Source of the DNA: Piscicola geometra
Lineage: Eukaryota; Annelida; Clitellata; Hirudinida; Piscicolidae
Direction: 5' to 3'
NCBI GenBank assembly: GCA_943735955.1
Contig: OX030957.1
Coordinates: 7,878,757 to 7,942,756 of the forward strand
DNA: 64,000 bases
The notes below the pieces were generated by a model. The model was given only the letters and a program-made list of their open reading frames with translations. It searched no databases and was not told where the DNA came from. Below are positions 1 to 20,132 of this stretch, in pieces. The position numbers were made by a program, and so were the translations under genes. Position 1 is the stretch's first letter, and each line of letters starts with the position of its first letter.

Positions 1-487
1 AAATTATATTTTCTAACATTTATTTCAAAACTAAAGGCCCGAAAAAATGATTTTTTAGAAAAATGAGAATGTTTGAAAATTATGTGTGTCCGAATAATCT
101 GATATTTTACTTAGACTAAATTGTTTTTTGATACTAATTTATTAAATAATTTATTATATAAAATAAGTTATAAAAAATCATTGTGTAACATTTTTATTGA
201 ATATACTCAGATGCACCTTTTATAAATACTGATATTTCGCTGTGATAACTTGAGTTTGTTCTCTGAATATAAATATTTAAAAAGTAATTGAACTCAAATT
301 TGTGAATTAAATTGGCCTTTTTCAATAAACTTGAATTTTGTTTTTTAATTAAAAGTAGAAATATTGAAAGTAAAATACTCGATGTTTTTTCATTGTTTAC
401 AAATAACTAAATCATAACACTAGTCGGCTAGAAAAGGTTTTCTCATGCAAACAGAGTTCCTTTGGAGCGTCTTGAAGCACCGGTTGA
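1..487. other. AT-rich non-coding leader
   Basis: I see no coding exon here. The DNA is AT-rich with short A/T runs. It is presumably upstream sequence of the lectin-like gene that starts at 488. An AG at about 451-452, after a pyrimidine-rich stretch, could be a 3' splice site for an unseen 5' UTR exon, but this is not established. Confidence 0.4.
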
Positions 488-1096
488 ATGAAGAAATCCA
501 TTCTCGAGAACACATTATTGGTGACGATTTCTTCCCTTTTCTTCGTGGCGACCACCATCATCTTCTTCAGGCAACTGCCACCCTTCTCGCACCACGAGTA
601 CAACCACCATCACAAGCGATCCAAGTATGGCTCATCGGTAGCATGGAAGTGTCCGCACGGCTACACCTTCCACCGCATTCAACAGCGCCTTCACACCGAA
701 GACTTCTGTTACCGCTTCGTGAAGAAGAAGGAACACGCAGGCATGGTGATGCAGGAGTGTGCTGTTGTTTCCAACGGACACATGCTTGACGTGAACAGTT
801 CTCTGGAACTTCTCATGGTAAACAACCTCTTCAACTTGGTGAAGGACGACTGCAAGGACATCTGGGTGAATGGCTTTGTACGACAGGGTCTCAGCCGACC
901 ATACACCAAAGTCAACATCAAGGGAAGGGAGAAGGACATGGCAGTCAGCAATTGGAGTCCTGGTCACCCTCACGGAGCTGGAGAAAAATGTGTCAAGGCG
1001 GTCAAAGATTTATCGTGGAGGTGGGTGGCTGAGATGTGCGACAAGAGCGCCAGTTGCTACGTCTGTGAAACTGATATTCGCATCATAAGAAAATGA
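488..1096 (+). CDS. C-type-lectin-like type II membrane protein, single exon
   Basis: The 202-aa product has a short N-terminal tail, one hydrophobic segment at about residues 9-28 (signal anchor, type II topology), a His-rich juxtamembrane stretch and then a C-type-lectin-like domain from about 52 to 195. The framework is visible: CPHGY at 55-59, FCYRF around Cys74, Cys91 followed by NGHML (as in the usual 'GghLv' strand), IWVNG at 125-129 (the WIG-type core motif), Cys168, Cys184 and a final YVCE (Cys193). Cys122 and Cys190 are extra. The Ca2+/sugar motifs are not canonical: NWSPGHPHG has HPH where EPN or QPD is usual, and WRWVAEMC has WVA where WND is usual. Classical Ca2+-dependent sugar binding is therefore doubtful. 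GC-rich third codon positions contrast with the flanks and support coding. The start at 488 is the first ATG of this frame that also keeps the anchor. Ligand and role are unknown. Confidence 0.82.
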   Translation: MKKSILENTLLVTISSLFFVATTIIFFRQLPPFSHHEYNHHHKRSKYGSSVAWKCPHGYTFHRIQQRLHTEDFCYRFVKKKEHAGMVMQECAVVSNGHMLDVNSSLELLMVNNLFNLVKDDCKDIWVNGFVRQGLSRPYTKVNIKGREKDMAVSNWSPGHPHGAGEKCVKAVKDLSWRWVAEMCDKSASCYVCETDIRIIRK

Positions 1097-1415
1097 GTTT
1101 TAGTTATTTGAGGCCACTATGCTTCCAACGTTTGTATATAAAAGACAGAAGAAAATGCATACACCCGCCCGAATGTATGTGTCCTATGATTACTTTAGCA
1201 TCCTTTTGTCGTTTTCTATGCTTTCCACTACAACTTTCTTCATCTTTATGTGTCTGCTAGATGGGAAGAAAATAGTTGAAGAAGTTTTTTTCTCCAATTT
1301 TAAAATGGTTGATTGTAATTTAGAAAATTTCCGTTTTGTTCATTGATTAAATCATTCATTAGATCTTAATGCGGTTTGATAAGGGATTTCAAGAGTTTCT
1401 AGACTGAGCCTTTGA

Positions 1416-1421
1416 AATAAA
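1416..1421 (+). terminator. Polyadenylation signal AATAAA for the lectin-like gene
   Basis: A canonical AATAAA lies about 320 bp after the stop at 1096, in AT-rich DNA. It is the first one downstream on this strand that I noticed. Use is inferred. Confidence 0.45.
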
Positions 1422-4316
1422 AAACTTGAAAGTAAATTTTTAACAATGCTTTATGTTCTATATTTAAAGCTTCTTACAAATATAAAGTTAACAATAGAAA
1501 AACATTTTGTTAAGAGAGTTGTTATACCGGAAAACAATGCTGAGAGACTGCTCTATCCAGGAATACCATCAAGTAAACGAAGATTTTCAATTTCAAACTC
1601 CGATTTACTTGCTGATATTAAGGAAAAGTCAGTATAAACGTTTAATTATTTAACAATTACAGCTTATTCAGGTAATAATCAAATAATATATATTTTTTCA
1701 TTTAAGCCATCTTATTGTACTAACTTTTGAATTAGTCGTATCTTGAAAACTAGTTTACATCATCATTTGTATTTGATTTAAACTTTAAAAAGAAGTTTTT
1801 GACTGTTTAGTTGTTCAATAAGTTTTAGTAGTAATACGGCTAGCAAACAAATAGCTCATTAATGCTCTTATCTTGTAGAATAAAACATTAAAAAATATTT
1901 CATGAAAATTTTCACAAACTATAGGCATGATGACATGATGCAAAAAAGTGAAAATTTTCAGTTTAAAGAAATTCTCGTTTTTAAGTTTTAAAAAGAAAAC
2001 AAATTCTCAGTTTTTCATTTCGGCCAATAAGAATTTTGAAGAAGTTAAGCAAATGGCTGCATTGATGATTGACAGCCTGCCTTCAAGCCGTTTCCGTTCC
2101 ACAAATATTTGTAGGCGAATAAAATGCACAGCGAATAGTTTTCAAAGTGGTGAGTGAAAAATTAAAGCATGGTCGGCAGATGCTGGAATCGATAGTTATC
2201 AAACGATCACGGGCTTCTAACAATTTAACGCATCGATTATTGAAGCCTGCAATAAAGAGCTGGGTAGCATGCAGTGTTCAAGCTATATTTACCCTTTGGT
2301 CTTTTCATTTGAGTCCTGAGACATGTCTGCAATCCTTAATTCGGAAAAAATATTTAAACTGCTAAATGAATGTGAATGTTAGTTTTGTTTAAAAATTCTT
2401 CGATGAAGTATGTCTGGATCAATGTCAATAGCGATTTAATAGCCTAGTGGTCGTCCCACTAGCGTGGGTTCGATTCCTGCCGTCGCCTAAGTGCGTCAAT
2501 GCTCCAGAGGATCCTGCACTCTATAGGAAGAAAAATAAGTTCATGAGCAGCATGGCTTTAGAAAAACAAGTGGCCAGAAGTTCTGTTCGCATTGGTCGAA
2601 AGTTACATAAAGAATCTCAAAAGTTTGAAAGAGTAATGTAATTTATGTTTGAAAAACTTTCTTATGATTTTAGTAATATAAAAAATATTATTAAAAAATA
2701 CTAGTAATAATAAATAAAGAAAAAATTGAAAAGTGGATAAAACTCAAAATATTTTTAGGCTGCGTTGAAAATAAGTTTCGAATTGTAAAGTTTGAAAGAG
2801 AGTCATTGAAGTAGTCACTATAAACTCACGATGGCCACGTGCTCTCGCCTCCATCACTTGCGTCTTCAGACCCGGAATCGAAGGGCGCTGCTAGTTGTTC
2901 GAGTTTTGTGAATTAATCAATTGCGTTATATATGTTATAATTTTTAGTTTTTATTTTAAATGATATTTTAAAATAGTTTCTTGAAGAAAAATGTGTTCTG
3001 TGTATTAAATTATACTATTAAATAGTCAAATTTAAAAGTATCGACTTACTTTAACCCAATATCATTGCAGTCATTTTGAAAAATGGCCGCAGAACAAAAA
3101 CTAAAGCTTAAAGAAGTAAAACTGAATCGGAAGTGAACGTTTAAAAAGCAAAACAAAATGAAACAAAATAAAAGACTCGACTCACACGCGTTGAAGACTA
3201 AAGCTCGAGTGGGTCTTGACAGTGGTGTAGCGAAGGAGAATTCGTAAGTTATTAGTAATGAGGTTTATAAAGGCAGAGACGATCGTCTACTATTGGCCAA
3301 TCGATATGTAACATTTACAAAGTGCATCTGTTCATCTACACTGCACACACACCTATCTGCCTTCTTTGTTTGCACAGTTACTGTATCAATTGCAGGCTGA
3401 TTCATTCGCTCAGAAGCCTCCCAAACATGCTCCCTCCTTCTGCTAACCACCATTCGAATCTTTCCACGATTACACTTTGTGCTTAACTTTAACTTTCTTC
3501 AGAATGTCTCATTAACCTTTGAAAGCATTCAGAAAATAACTTAAAAAACAAAACTAAGATATGCAACATGAAAGTAGCATTTATTTCATTAAAAGCATGA
3601 AAACAATGCATTAATGGGAGTATAAAAAAGCCTTTTGGTCGATTTCCACTTGTAAAACAGCGATGAAGACGGTGCCAAGACTGAACGGGACTCGATGAAT
3701 CTCCACACTAGTTTCTAACAAAACTAAAAAAAACAACATGAATTGTGTCTTGAGTTAGAAAAGGATGGCAAAAAAACTTTTCAATTTATAAATATATAAA
3801 AAAACTTGGTCCATTGAAGACACTTTCCTTTATTTCATCCAAGCTACGATCATCTACAGAAGCAAAAAGACCTTTTAAAACCCACAATTTTTATGCAAGA
3901 TTCAAATCTTTAACTACAAAAAGATTTATTTTTCTACATCTTCCAGTAGTATGTCACTATTGTCCAAAGACTCAGACTAATCCTCCTCATCATCACCACC
4001 ACTACCATCACATCATAATCACCATCATCATCATCCTCATCATCATCTTGCTTCTCCTCCTCAGCATCAGCATCATCCTCACTAGTCTCAAAAATGATAA
4101 TTTCATCTTCGAGTGACTTTATGTGGCAATGAAAAGTGAACACCTGTGTTTAATACTATATTATTATTATTATTATTATTATTATTCTAATAATGCATAC
4201 ATTGAAAAGCAACACTCTAGCCAAACCCACGATCGATTGATAATTTGAATGTTTGAGCTCGTTCGAGTGATTGCGATTCGGTCATTTTCTCCTCCGTTTG
4301 TCCGTTGATTCAACCA
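1422..4316. other. Intergenic AT-rich stretch with no convincing gene
   Basis: Only short open frames with AT-driven composition are present. A (CAT/CAC)-rich block at about 3985-4085 creates a His-rich frame on plus and an Asp/Glu-rich frame on minus, which I treat as simple repeat. An (ATT)n tract lies at about 4157-4187. The only structured item is the tRNA-like relic at 2430-2490. Confidence 0.5.
2430..2490 (+). repeat. tRNA-like relic with A and B boxes
   Basis: TAGCCTAGTGG at 2440-2450 matches a Pol III A box and GGTTCGATTCC at 2467-2477 is a perfect B box. The spacing (27 bp start to start) is too short for a full anticodon arm and the acceptor ends pair only partly. This reads as a decayed tRNA or the head of a tRNA-derived SINE, not a functional tRNA. 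It does not resemble the SINE family at 4865. Confidence 0.55.
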
Positions 4317-4693
4317 ATTAGCTTGAAGACATGGAACTGGTGCTAGTTGTCAAATACCTTGGATCTTATGTTGGGTCCACAGACCACGATGTTCGAATCC
4401 AAATCGGCCTTGCATGGGCAGCTTTCACGAAGCTACAAAAGTTTCTTCGCTCACCCAAGCTGAACACACATCTAAAGATTCGCATCTTTCAAGCCACCTG
4501 CATCTCAATTTTGCTCCATGGCTGCGAATCATGGATACTCACTGAAGCATTATCGAAGAAACTTGGCGTCTTCGCAAGGACTTGCTATCGGACGATGCTT
4601 GGAATCCAACAGTCCAGGGACTTCATCATTAACGAGTTTCTACGCACGAGTCGGGTCTTTCTGTGCCTGGTACCTTATCTTGCCACTTGGTGA
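4317..4693 (+). pseudogene. LINE reverse-transcriptase C-terminal fragment
   Basis: The frame encodes about 120 aa typical of the region just after the reverse-transcriptase domain of non-LTR retrotransposons: YLGSYVGSTDHDVRIQIG, then AW.AF.KL, LKIRIFQATCISILLHGCES with W.LT, and TMLGI. In intact elements this block continues on both sides. Here a stop precedes it at about 4318-4320 and no catalytic motif is found upstream, so it is a truncated dead copy. The clade cannot be assigned from this piece. Confidence 0.8.
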
Positions 4694-4864
4694 TGAGTTT
4701 GAAAACATTCTTTTCGTGTGAAAGTGGTTACAACTCATCTTGACCATAGCTGTGGAATAATTATTTTCTCTTCACATTACCAGAAGTGAATCGTTACGAA
4801 CAATACTGTGATTTTCAGCTCGTAAAATTAAATTCTCTAAGAAAACTGTATTTTCGAAATTATC

Positions 4865-5066
4865 GGGTGAACGGGTAGCCTAGTCGGTAACGACTCTCGG
4901 CTTGACCAACAATAAAAGGTCCTAGGTTTCAAGTGCAACCAATGCCCTAGTAACCCAAAAGCGCAAATGAAAATATGCAGTCTAAGTGGCCTGGAAGCCC
5001 GTTCGGGTTATACGCCACTATAATAATGCTCGTCATTATTATCATTATTATTATTAATATTATCAT
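4865..5066 (+). mobile_element. tRNA-derived SINE, copy 1
   Basis: The A-box-like TAGCCTAGTCGG is at 4876-4887 and the B-box-like GGTTTCAAG at 4925-4933. They are followed by a body with CCCGTTCGGGTTATACGCC and an (ATT)n tail. A close copy lies on minus at 45186-45382 and a diverged, internally deleted copy on minus at 14700-14832, so this is a dispersed family. Pol III boxes, a unique body and an A/T-rich simple tail are the standard SINE layout. Confidence 0.78.
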
Positions 5067-6186
5067 ATTCAAATATATACTTTTTAAATGGCTCAAACTT
5101 ATATTCTTTAAAAGCGAGTGAATAGATGTTCAGCATGATGACCAAGTGGATGGACACAAAGTAAATGAAGTTTGCAGACAGCTAGAAAAATCATTGATAA
5201 AGTCACGCGAAAGGCAGAAAGGCAGCAACGTCAGGTAAGCAAGCGTCAAAACTACTTTTGTGTGTCGCAGGAAAATACTGCTAGTGAAATGAAAGACAGT
5301 GTCTTATATGAAGAAATGCAAGAATAAAAGTTAAATTAAACTTCAAGATAAGTCTTTAAAACAGTTTCGCATCATTATTCCTCCACAATTCGTAATCTTG
5401 CCAAGCTTTTGTGTTAAAGGCGCGAAGAGACATCACATGTTTGCTGAAGCAGATCTGCTTGTGGGGTCAAGTATGCAGTGGTGATAGTAGTCATCGGATT
5501 AATGGCTAGACAAGTGCAAGACGAAGCTTTACGAGCTCCTTTGTTTCAGCAGCATCACTCCATCAGATGGTGCAGTTGTTGTATGCACTCATCGCAATGA
5601 CCTTGTGTACACTTTCCTTCCTTCTCCTCAGAGGTTCTTCAAAGGCTTTATTGGAAGTTGAATGCTGCGAACTCAAAGTAGGAAAGTGCTACGTTGAGTT
5701 TCATACCAAGCTTTTGAAAGTTTCTCTTCATTGTGTTGTTAAACAAATATAAAGGCACACACACATACATACAAATATATAACCGTTAAAACACGCATGC
5801 GCACACATAAACACATGCATACACCAATATCGATCCATGAATTCATTATCTTCTCAGTTACTTGCATCTTTTTCAAAGGGAGGGTATCATTGAAACTTTA
5901 AAGTTTTTTTACAGACAATATCAAATTTAATTACTGTAATTTTATTTGTGTATGTGTGATTCTTTTTATGTATGTGTGTGTGTGGTTTTGTGTACGCGTA
6001 AATGTTTTTTTGTGTACGTGTGCATGTGTTTTTGTGTACGTGTGACTAGGAGACTACGCCCTAACTCCCACATGTGCTGTGTGAGGCAGTAAGCAAGGCT
6101 CAGACGAGCTCGTCTGCTTTGTTTGCCTAACTAATTAGCAGGTTCCTCCACCAGTTTCAGAGCTGGGTTGGGGTTGCAGAAGTTTA

Positions 6187-6271
6187 AACTTTGTGGTTGT
6201 GGTCACCACTGTGGTTGCCACTGTGGTTGCCACTGTGGTTGCCACTGTGGTTGCCACTGTGGTTGCCAGTG
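6187..6271 (+). repeat. 12-bp tandem repeat
   Basis: About six to seven copies of CCACTGTGGTTG, with a diverged first and last unit. The unit contains the self-complementary CCACTGTGG, so single strands could fold into small hairpins. Confidence 0.85.
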
Positions 6272-8386
6272 TTTTAGTGTGGCCTAGGTCATTATGCATG
6301 TTGTGGTTTTTTGTTTTTTGTGGCAGTTGTTATGTCCGAAATAGGGACCCAAAAACAAGTATTATTTTTAAATGACGGTATCCTTAGACTTGGGTCATTT
6401 TTAAAGTGAATTGCTTATAAAAAGCAAATAGATTGGTGAGGACGCAGCACTTACTGTCAAATCTGCCTCATATTCCATACCATTGTCGTGGCATTTTGCT
6501 TCAACGAACATTTTCAGTGATAACATGTGCAGTTTGGAAGACTTATTAAATATTTGTTCCATTACTATTTAAAAAAATTATTTTAGGTCAATACTGAGTT
6601 AATGATCAGTCATTGTTTCAGAGAAGGGGTTTCACTGTCAAATTAAAAAGATCTTTTAATACTTAACGTACAGCAAATACTTGAACATTTCAATTCTTTC
6701 AAATATGTAATATGACTTTATAATGCAATTTTATGATAGTCTGAAATTGTAAAATCTCTAAGGTTTTTATTGAAAGCTAAGCAATCGATGATTTGAAATG
6801 CTTTTGCAAATAAATCCGTGCTGTTGAATACTTTTCGTTCCATCGATTTCACTGCTATTTCATCACATTTAACACTACGTGTTCTCAATTGTATCTCTTC
6901 ATTACATTTTTATTAGCTTTTAAACGCACAACTTAAATATTAGTGCATTATGAAATAATACTGATCGGTGTGAACAGAGAAATATTAAGTTAATTTAATG
7001 AAAATTATTTTTGAAACTTCGTTTGTTATTTTACAGTTTCAGACAGACTATCATCTTCATTCTGAATCAAAGTATTCAAGAAACATCGAACAATTCTCGA
7101 ATGGTTGACTTGCATTCATAAAAAGCGATCAATACAATACTTTTTGTGAATCACAAAAGCTCCACTCATTTCTTTAAAAAATAGTTTTAGAATTTTTTTC
7201 TTCTTTCAATTAAGTTTCACCAAGATTTTGCGACTTGTGCTTTCATGGTGGCGACTGGGAGACCAAAAGAAACAGAGTGAAACTATTTTACTCCGATCCG
7301 CTGAGAGATTGTGAACATGCAACCCTACTTCTCAGGTAGGGTATCCCAGGTAACACCTATCTGAGTAACAATTTAACGTCGCTTCATTAACAACGAGCTC
7401 GTGAATTGTTGGTTTGGGCGTATCGTTTTAGAACCCTTTCTATCCTATAAGTGAGTTTGATTTTAAATAAGATGTGATGGGAAGGCAAGATGTGTGAGCT
7501 GTTAACGCTTATATTACGGATCGATTACAGCATCAAACAAGCCTTTAGTGTTTATATTCGGAGCGGACAGCGCATCTCAAAATGTATTACTTTCTTTAAA
7601 TAACTGCTGAATTAAAAAATACTTGCTAGTTGTCTAATGATGTGTGATTCACAGTGAGAATATTCGTCTAAGTTAGCAGCGTGTGCACGTGAGAAAGTGA
7701 GCTCACCCGTCTAGGTAAAGGTAAATCAATCGCTGACTCGTTTACTTGCAAAGTATGCCATAGAGTTCCCTCTTGGAAAATGAAAAAAACAATGAAAAAA
7801 GTAGCTTTTAATGAAGGATTTTATGACCATCATGTGTAGAACACCTCAGTGAGAGAAGCAAGCGTGAAGAAGCCACGCTGTGCCGTTGTTTGTATGAGGG
7901 GTGGGCCGTTTGAGAAGCTGCATTCCACTCGCGATCGATCCGATCGATCTAACCAATATTTGAGCAACAGCGAACAGCCCCCATTCAACAACGCAATTCT
8001 TTTTTGAAACTTCGTCAATTTGTAATGATGAAAAAGGTGAGTGAAAGTATAAGTGGAGGTGAGTGTAACTTGAAGTTATGTTATAGGGGTTATACTGTGC
8101 AACTGATCGGAAGATGCTTCCCCGCATGAAGGATGACTCAGCACACGTGGTTTCCAATGGTTACTAAGCATGATGACAGTTACCATTGGCAACTGCATAG
8201 ACAAATTAATTCATGTTTTAATAAATAAGACGAAAAAAAGAAGATGAAATGTACGAGGGGGGGGGGGGTTTGGTGTGTACAGTGGGACTGAGAGGGTTGG
8301 TTGGATCCGATGCTGAAGTCAGAATCAGTTAGGAAGTACATTTGAAACACAATAAACTGTTCGATGAAGTGGTGTTCATGTTAGCT

Positions 8387-8433
8387 TGACGATGATGATG
8401 ACGATGATGATGCTGACGATGATGATGATGATG
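8387..8433 (+). repeat. (GAT)n microsatellite
   Basis: An imperfect GAT/GAC trinucleotide tract about 270 bp beyond the DCAF7 stop codon, probably in its 3' UTR or just beyond it. Confidence 0.8.
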
Positions 8434-8657
8434 GAGTACAAAACGATTCGAAGTGTGGCGATATAAGGGACTGTAACGATAGTACAACACTGAATGCAGT
8501 CACATACTCTATACAAATTCTATTAAAACGCTACCACTCATTTCATCACACCCTCGCTGGCAGCACCGCACACTGATTCCAACGAGCCTCAGCAGGCAAT
8601 CACCAATGTCTCTCGGTCAAATCACCATCGAATCATCTAAGCATCGAAGCATCCCCT

Positions 8658-13078
<4,421 letters not shown>

Positions 13079-13872
13079 GCTGCTGCTCTGGCCTGAATGC
13101 TTTTTGTTTGTTTGTTTGAGGTGGAGAGTGAAAGAATTTAGAAAAAAAAGTGTATTTCTATTTTATTATATTATAAATGCTTTCACTCTTATTTTTTTTG
13201 TTACAGAAGCGCCTTATAGCCAGTAAACCATGCAGTTTATTTAAATCACTACTTAATCTTGAGAGGTGAAGCGATTGAGAGATTCACTATTTTTTCTTCA
13301 AACTCGTTCAGTAGGCTATAAATACAAATAATAAATTTGATTTAACTTCATAATATATTGAAATTATAAATGCACCTTAACGAACTGAGACTTAAAATCT
13401 CAAGAAAGCCTTCATGCAACAACAAAAAGCCTTCGATTTAAAAGTGACTTGAACTGGAAATTTAATTTTAATTTGTTTTTAAACTTTTGATCAATATTTA
13501 TCAGCAATTTATCATTATGTTAAGTATTAAATAATTTTAATTAATGAGTATGAGTTGGGAAATAAAATAAATAATTGTATTAATATTTAATGAAGTTTAA
13601 AAAGAAAGTTCTTAAAAGTCAGAAATATCAAGTGGATGAAATTGATGATAATGATGATGATAACGATGATGAAGAGAAAATAAATCATTTCTTGAACGGT
13701 AAAACTTTACACCTGAAAGAAAAAATTAAAATTATTTCAAAGAATAAAATTATTTAAGCTTCATATATGCCAAAAGCGCTCAATAATTTATGAAATAACA
13801 GTTTTAAACCTTCAAAAATACATAGGACCATAAAAGTGCGTCTTATACATAGTATTTTACGGTATATTTAGC
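13079..13872. other. Interval between DCAF7 start and PSMD9 stop
   Basis: The 794 bp separate two genes on the same strand. They must hold the PSMD9 3' UTR and the DCAF7 promoter. The DNA is AT-rich with a small (GAT)n tract at about 13640-13675. I see no clear TATA box or canonical AATAAA on minus and no other gene. Confidence 0.5.
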
Positions 13873-15159
13873 TCACCCCAGAAGACCTCCTTTCCACGGA
13901 GCAGGCAACACACTGAGTTTGATTGTTTGAGAGTTCCTCTGCACTTGTACACTTACCGCTTGCTGTGTTGATGATGATGATGGAGGTGGAGGTGGTGATG
14001 ATGGAGATGGATGTGATAATGATAATGAAGGTGGTGGGTGGAATAATTGAAACTTATATAATGAAACAGTAAAAAAAAACTTTGATAATCGTTTTCCTCA
14101 TCATCCCCACCATCATTATCATGATCATCATCACAATCATTACCACCGATTACCCCTTGGCTTGACTGCAGCACTTTGGCGATGTCTCGGAGTTCCTTGA
14201 AGTTGCCACTGTCCAGAGAGCCAAACCTCAATATTCTGTCACCCTCTTGAAAGCCCTTGAGGGGGAGGGTTAATGTGAGAGGAGGGGGATTTGTAATCTT
14301 TGAACTATAAGTCAGTTGGTGGTGGGAGGTGGTTACAGCAATGATGGAATGAATAGAGTCGAATGAGAAATTCAATTGAAGGGTGTGCGAAGGAGATAAA
14401 TGGTTGAAAGCTAACAGCTGTGTGTGCTGGAGATTCCTCGTCGACTTCTCCCACCACGGCGAGCACCTCCTCTTCCAACCTCAGCTTCTTCACCTCCACC
14501 TCAATCCTCGAGGGCTTTTCCTTGTGCAGTTGGGTCAGCAAGTGTTCGATCTCGGCCATCAGTGCCTTGTGGTCGTTCTGCAGGCCTTTCGAGGAGGTGG
14601 TGGCCATTTCAAATTTATGAGAGTAGAAAAGTTTAATAAAGACTTTTGTATTTGAAAAACTATGAGAATGAATAGTGGGATTATTCATAAATAATTATAG
14701 GAATAATAATAATGAAGAGCATAGTTGAGTATAATTTATTTCATTCACTTCTAGGGCTACTAAGGCATAGTTTACACTTGAACCTAAGACCCTTAACAAT
14801 TGCTCAAAGCAAGAATCAGTATACACTCGATCATCCGATCCCCCATACTGACATATAACATGCTGCCTGGCCTGTCTCACTGTGTACACATCGATGTCAT
14901 TCCTCGGGTAGAGCTCCTCATCTACTAGAGAACCATGCATTCCAACATTACCTTGCTGCAAAAAAACAATTTATTCAATAATTTCACTCCTAAAATGTGT
15001 TAAATTATAAGTGAGATGATATGCAAAATTTGAGATAATGAAATGAAATCTGGAAGATGAGTTAACCGATTCCAAGACTTCACCATAAGCTTTTATTTCT
15101 TCTTCTAGCTTTTCCTTTTGTTCATTTAATTTCTGTAAACGAGTCCTAGTACTAGCCAT
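13873..15159 (-). CDS. PSMD9: PSMD9 (p27/Nas2) proteasome-assembly chaperone, 5 exons, 185 aa
   Basis: Exons on minus: 15159-15067, 14955-14853, 14585-14416, 14255-14154, 13962-13873, all with consistent phases. PSMD9/Nas2 is a chaperone that binds the Rpt5 ATPase during assembly of the proteasome base. Residues 1-31 form a coiled coil (KLNEQKEKLEEEIKAYGEVL). The next block has LVDEELYPRNDIDVYTVRQAR and VICLQNDHKALM, matching the conserved Nas2 N-domain (human: [21 protein letters not shown]). Residues from about 108 on are the PDZ domain (SPAHTAGFQEGDRILRFGSL), ending in LPAPWKGGLLG. The exon 2/3 junction restores ICLQNDHK exactly. At 185 aa it is shorter than human (223 aa): the protein stops at GLLG, without the usual 8-residue tail, and the linker is short. 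The intron 2 donor abuts a SINE relic. Confidence 0.94.
14700..14832 (-). mobile_element. tRNA-derived SINE, copy 3 (diverged, internally deleted)
   Basis: Read on minus it has TTAGGTTCAAGTGTAAAC and GCCTTAGTAGCCC, then GCTCTTCATTATTATTATT, in the order and orientation of the copies at 4865 and 45186. The A-box end is eroded and about 45 bp of the body are missing. It lies inside PSMD9 intron 2, beginning about 20 bp after the exon 2 donor. Confidence 0.65.
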
Positions 15160-16082
15160 ATCTGAAAACATGAATTTCCATAAATATTTCATAAATATTT
15201 TAGAAATTTAGCAATCTCACGTAATTATTGTATAATTTGAATGTACATGAGAAATATTTCAACTTTTTTATTTTAGAAAATTTAAAATTCAATTAAAAAT
15301 AATTCTTACTTAAATATATAACGCTAATAATCTAGATTTAACTTTTATGTACTAATTACTAATATAGAGTAAAATGAATTATTAAAAGTTAATTTAGGTT
15401 TTTAATTAAATTCGAATAAATATATCGTTATTCATTTTTATAAAAAACTTATTGAATATAACTCAGAAATACTTTAAATGTAGTTTCAATTTATTTAAAA
15501 AAAATTGGAAAAATTATGTTTTGAAATTTTGAATATTGAATTAAATATTGAAATTTAGAATTTTAAATTGCATTATTTTTACCTATGATTCTGTTTTTAC
15601 TAATAATTTTGATCTCAATAATAATTCTGATCTTAATAATAATTCTATTCGTAATAATAACTTTGATTTTAATAATATTTCTGATTTTAATAATATTTAT
15701 GATCTCGATAATATTTATTCTTAATAATAATTTATCTAAACTATATTTTACTTTTCACTTCTCATTCTTTAAACTCATTACAAATTATTCAGATAATGAA
15801 CGATTGTTACATTACATCTGTTTTAAATTCAAAGTTTTACATTAATAATATGTTTATTCACTTTGATCGAATAACGTTAACACTATAAAAAAGTTTTTTT
15901 AAATGAATATTCTTAATTCAATAAAATGATAACTAAGTAGGGTAGTTAATTAGGGCCTACTTTGATAAAGTTTAATAATTAATCATAAATTTAAGTGGGT
16001 TGACGTGTTCACAAAGATTTATTATTGTATCGTTTTACAATGGCCATTTTGAACACTTTTATCGTTCAATAAAGCTGTGACA
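15160..16082. promoter_or_regulatory. Shared upstream region of PSMD9 (minus) and ZDHHC (plus)
   Basis: The two start codons are head to head, 923 bp apart, so both promoters must lie here or in unseen 5' UTR introns. The interval is very AT-rich, with an interrupted run of TAATAATTTTGATCTC-type units at about 15590-15740. I see no unambiguous core promoter motif. Confidence 0.45.
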
Positions 16083-20130
<4,048 letters not shown>

Positions 20131-20132
20131 GC

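Larger units (their letters stand above)
5067..8657. other. Intergenic stretch, no gene recognised
   Basis: I find no open frame with protein-like composition. The region contains CA/TG-rich patches at about 5755-5830 and 5945-6045, the 12-bp array at 6187-6271, a run of about 13 G near 8257-8268 and a (GAT)n tract at about 8387-8433. The 3' UTR of DCAF7 (minus strand) presumably occupies the last few hundred bases. A possible ATTAAA for it lies at 8217-8222 on minus. Confidence 0.45.

Noticed and set aside
3934..4143. Minus-strand frame with an acidic tail (SLEDEIIIFETSEDDADAEEE), preceded by a possible acceptor
   Set aside because: The acidic part is a GAT/GAG simple repeat and I find no upstream partner exon on minus. 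It may be a last exon but is unsupported.
7985..8036. Possible 5' exon on plus ending ATGATGAAAAAG/GTGAGT
   Set aside because: A good donor, but no downstream plus-strand exon could be found before the convergent DCAF7 gene.
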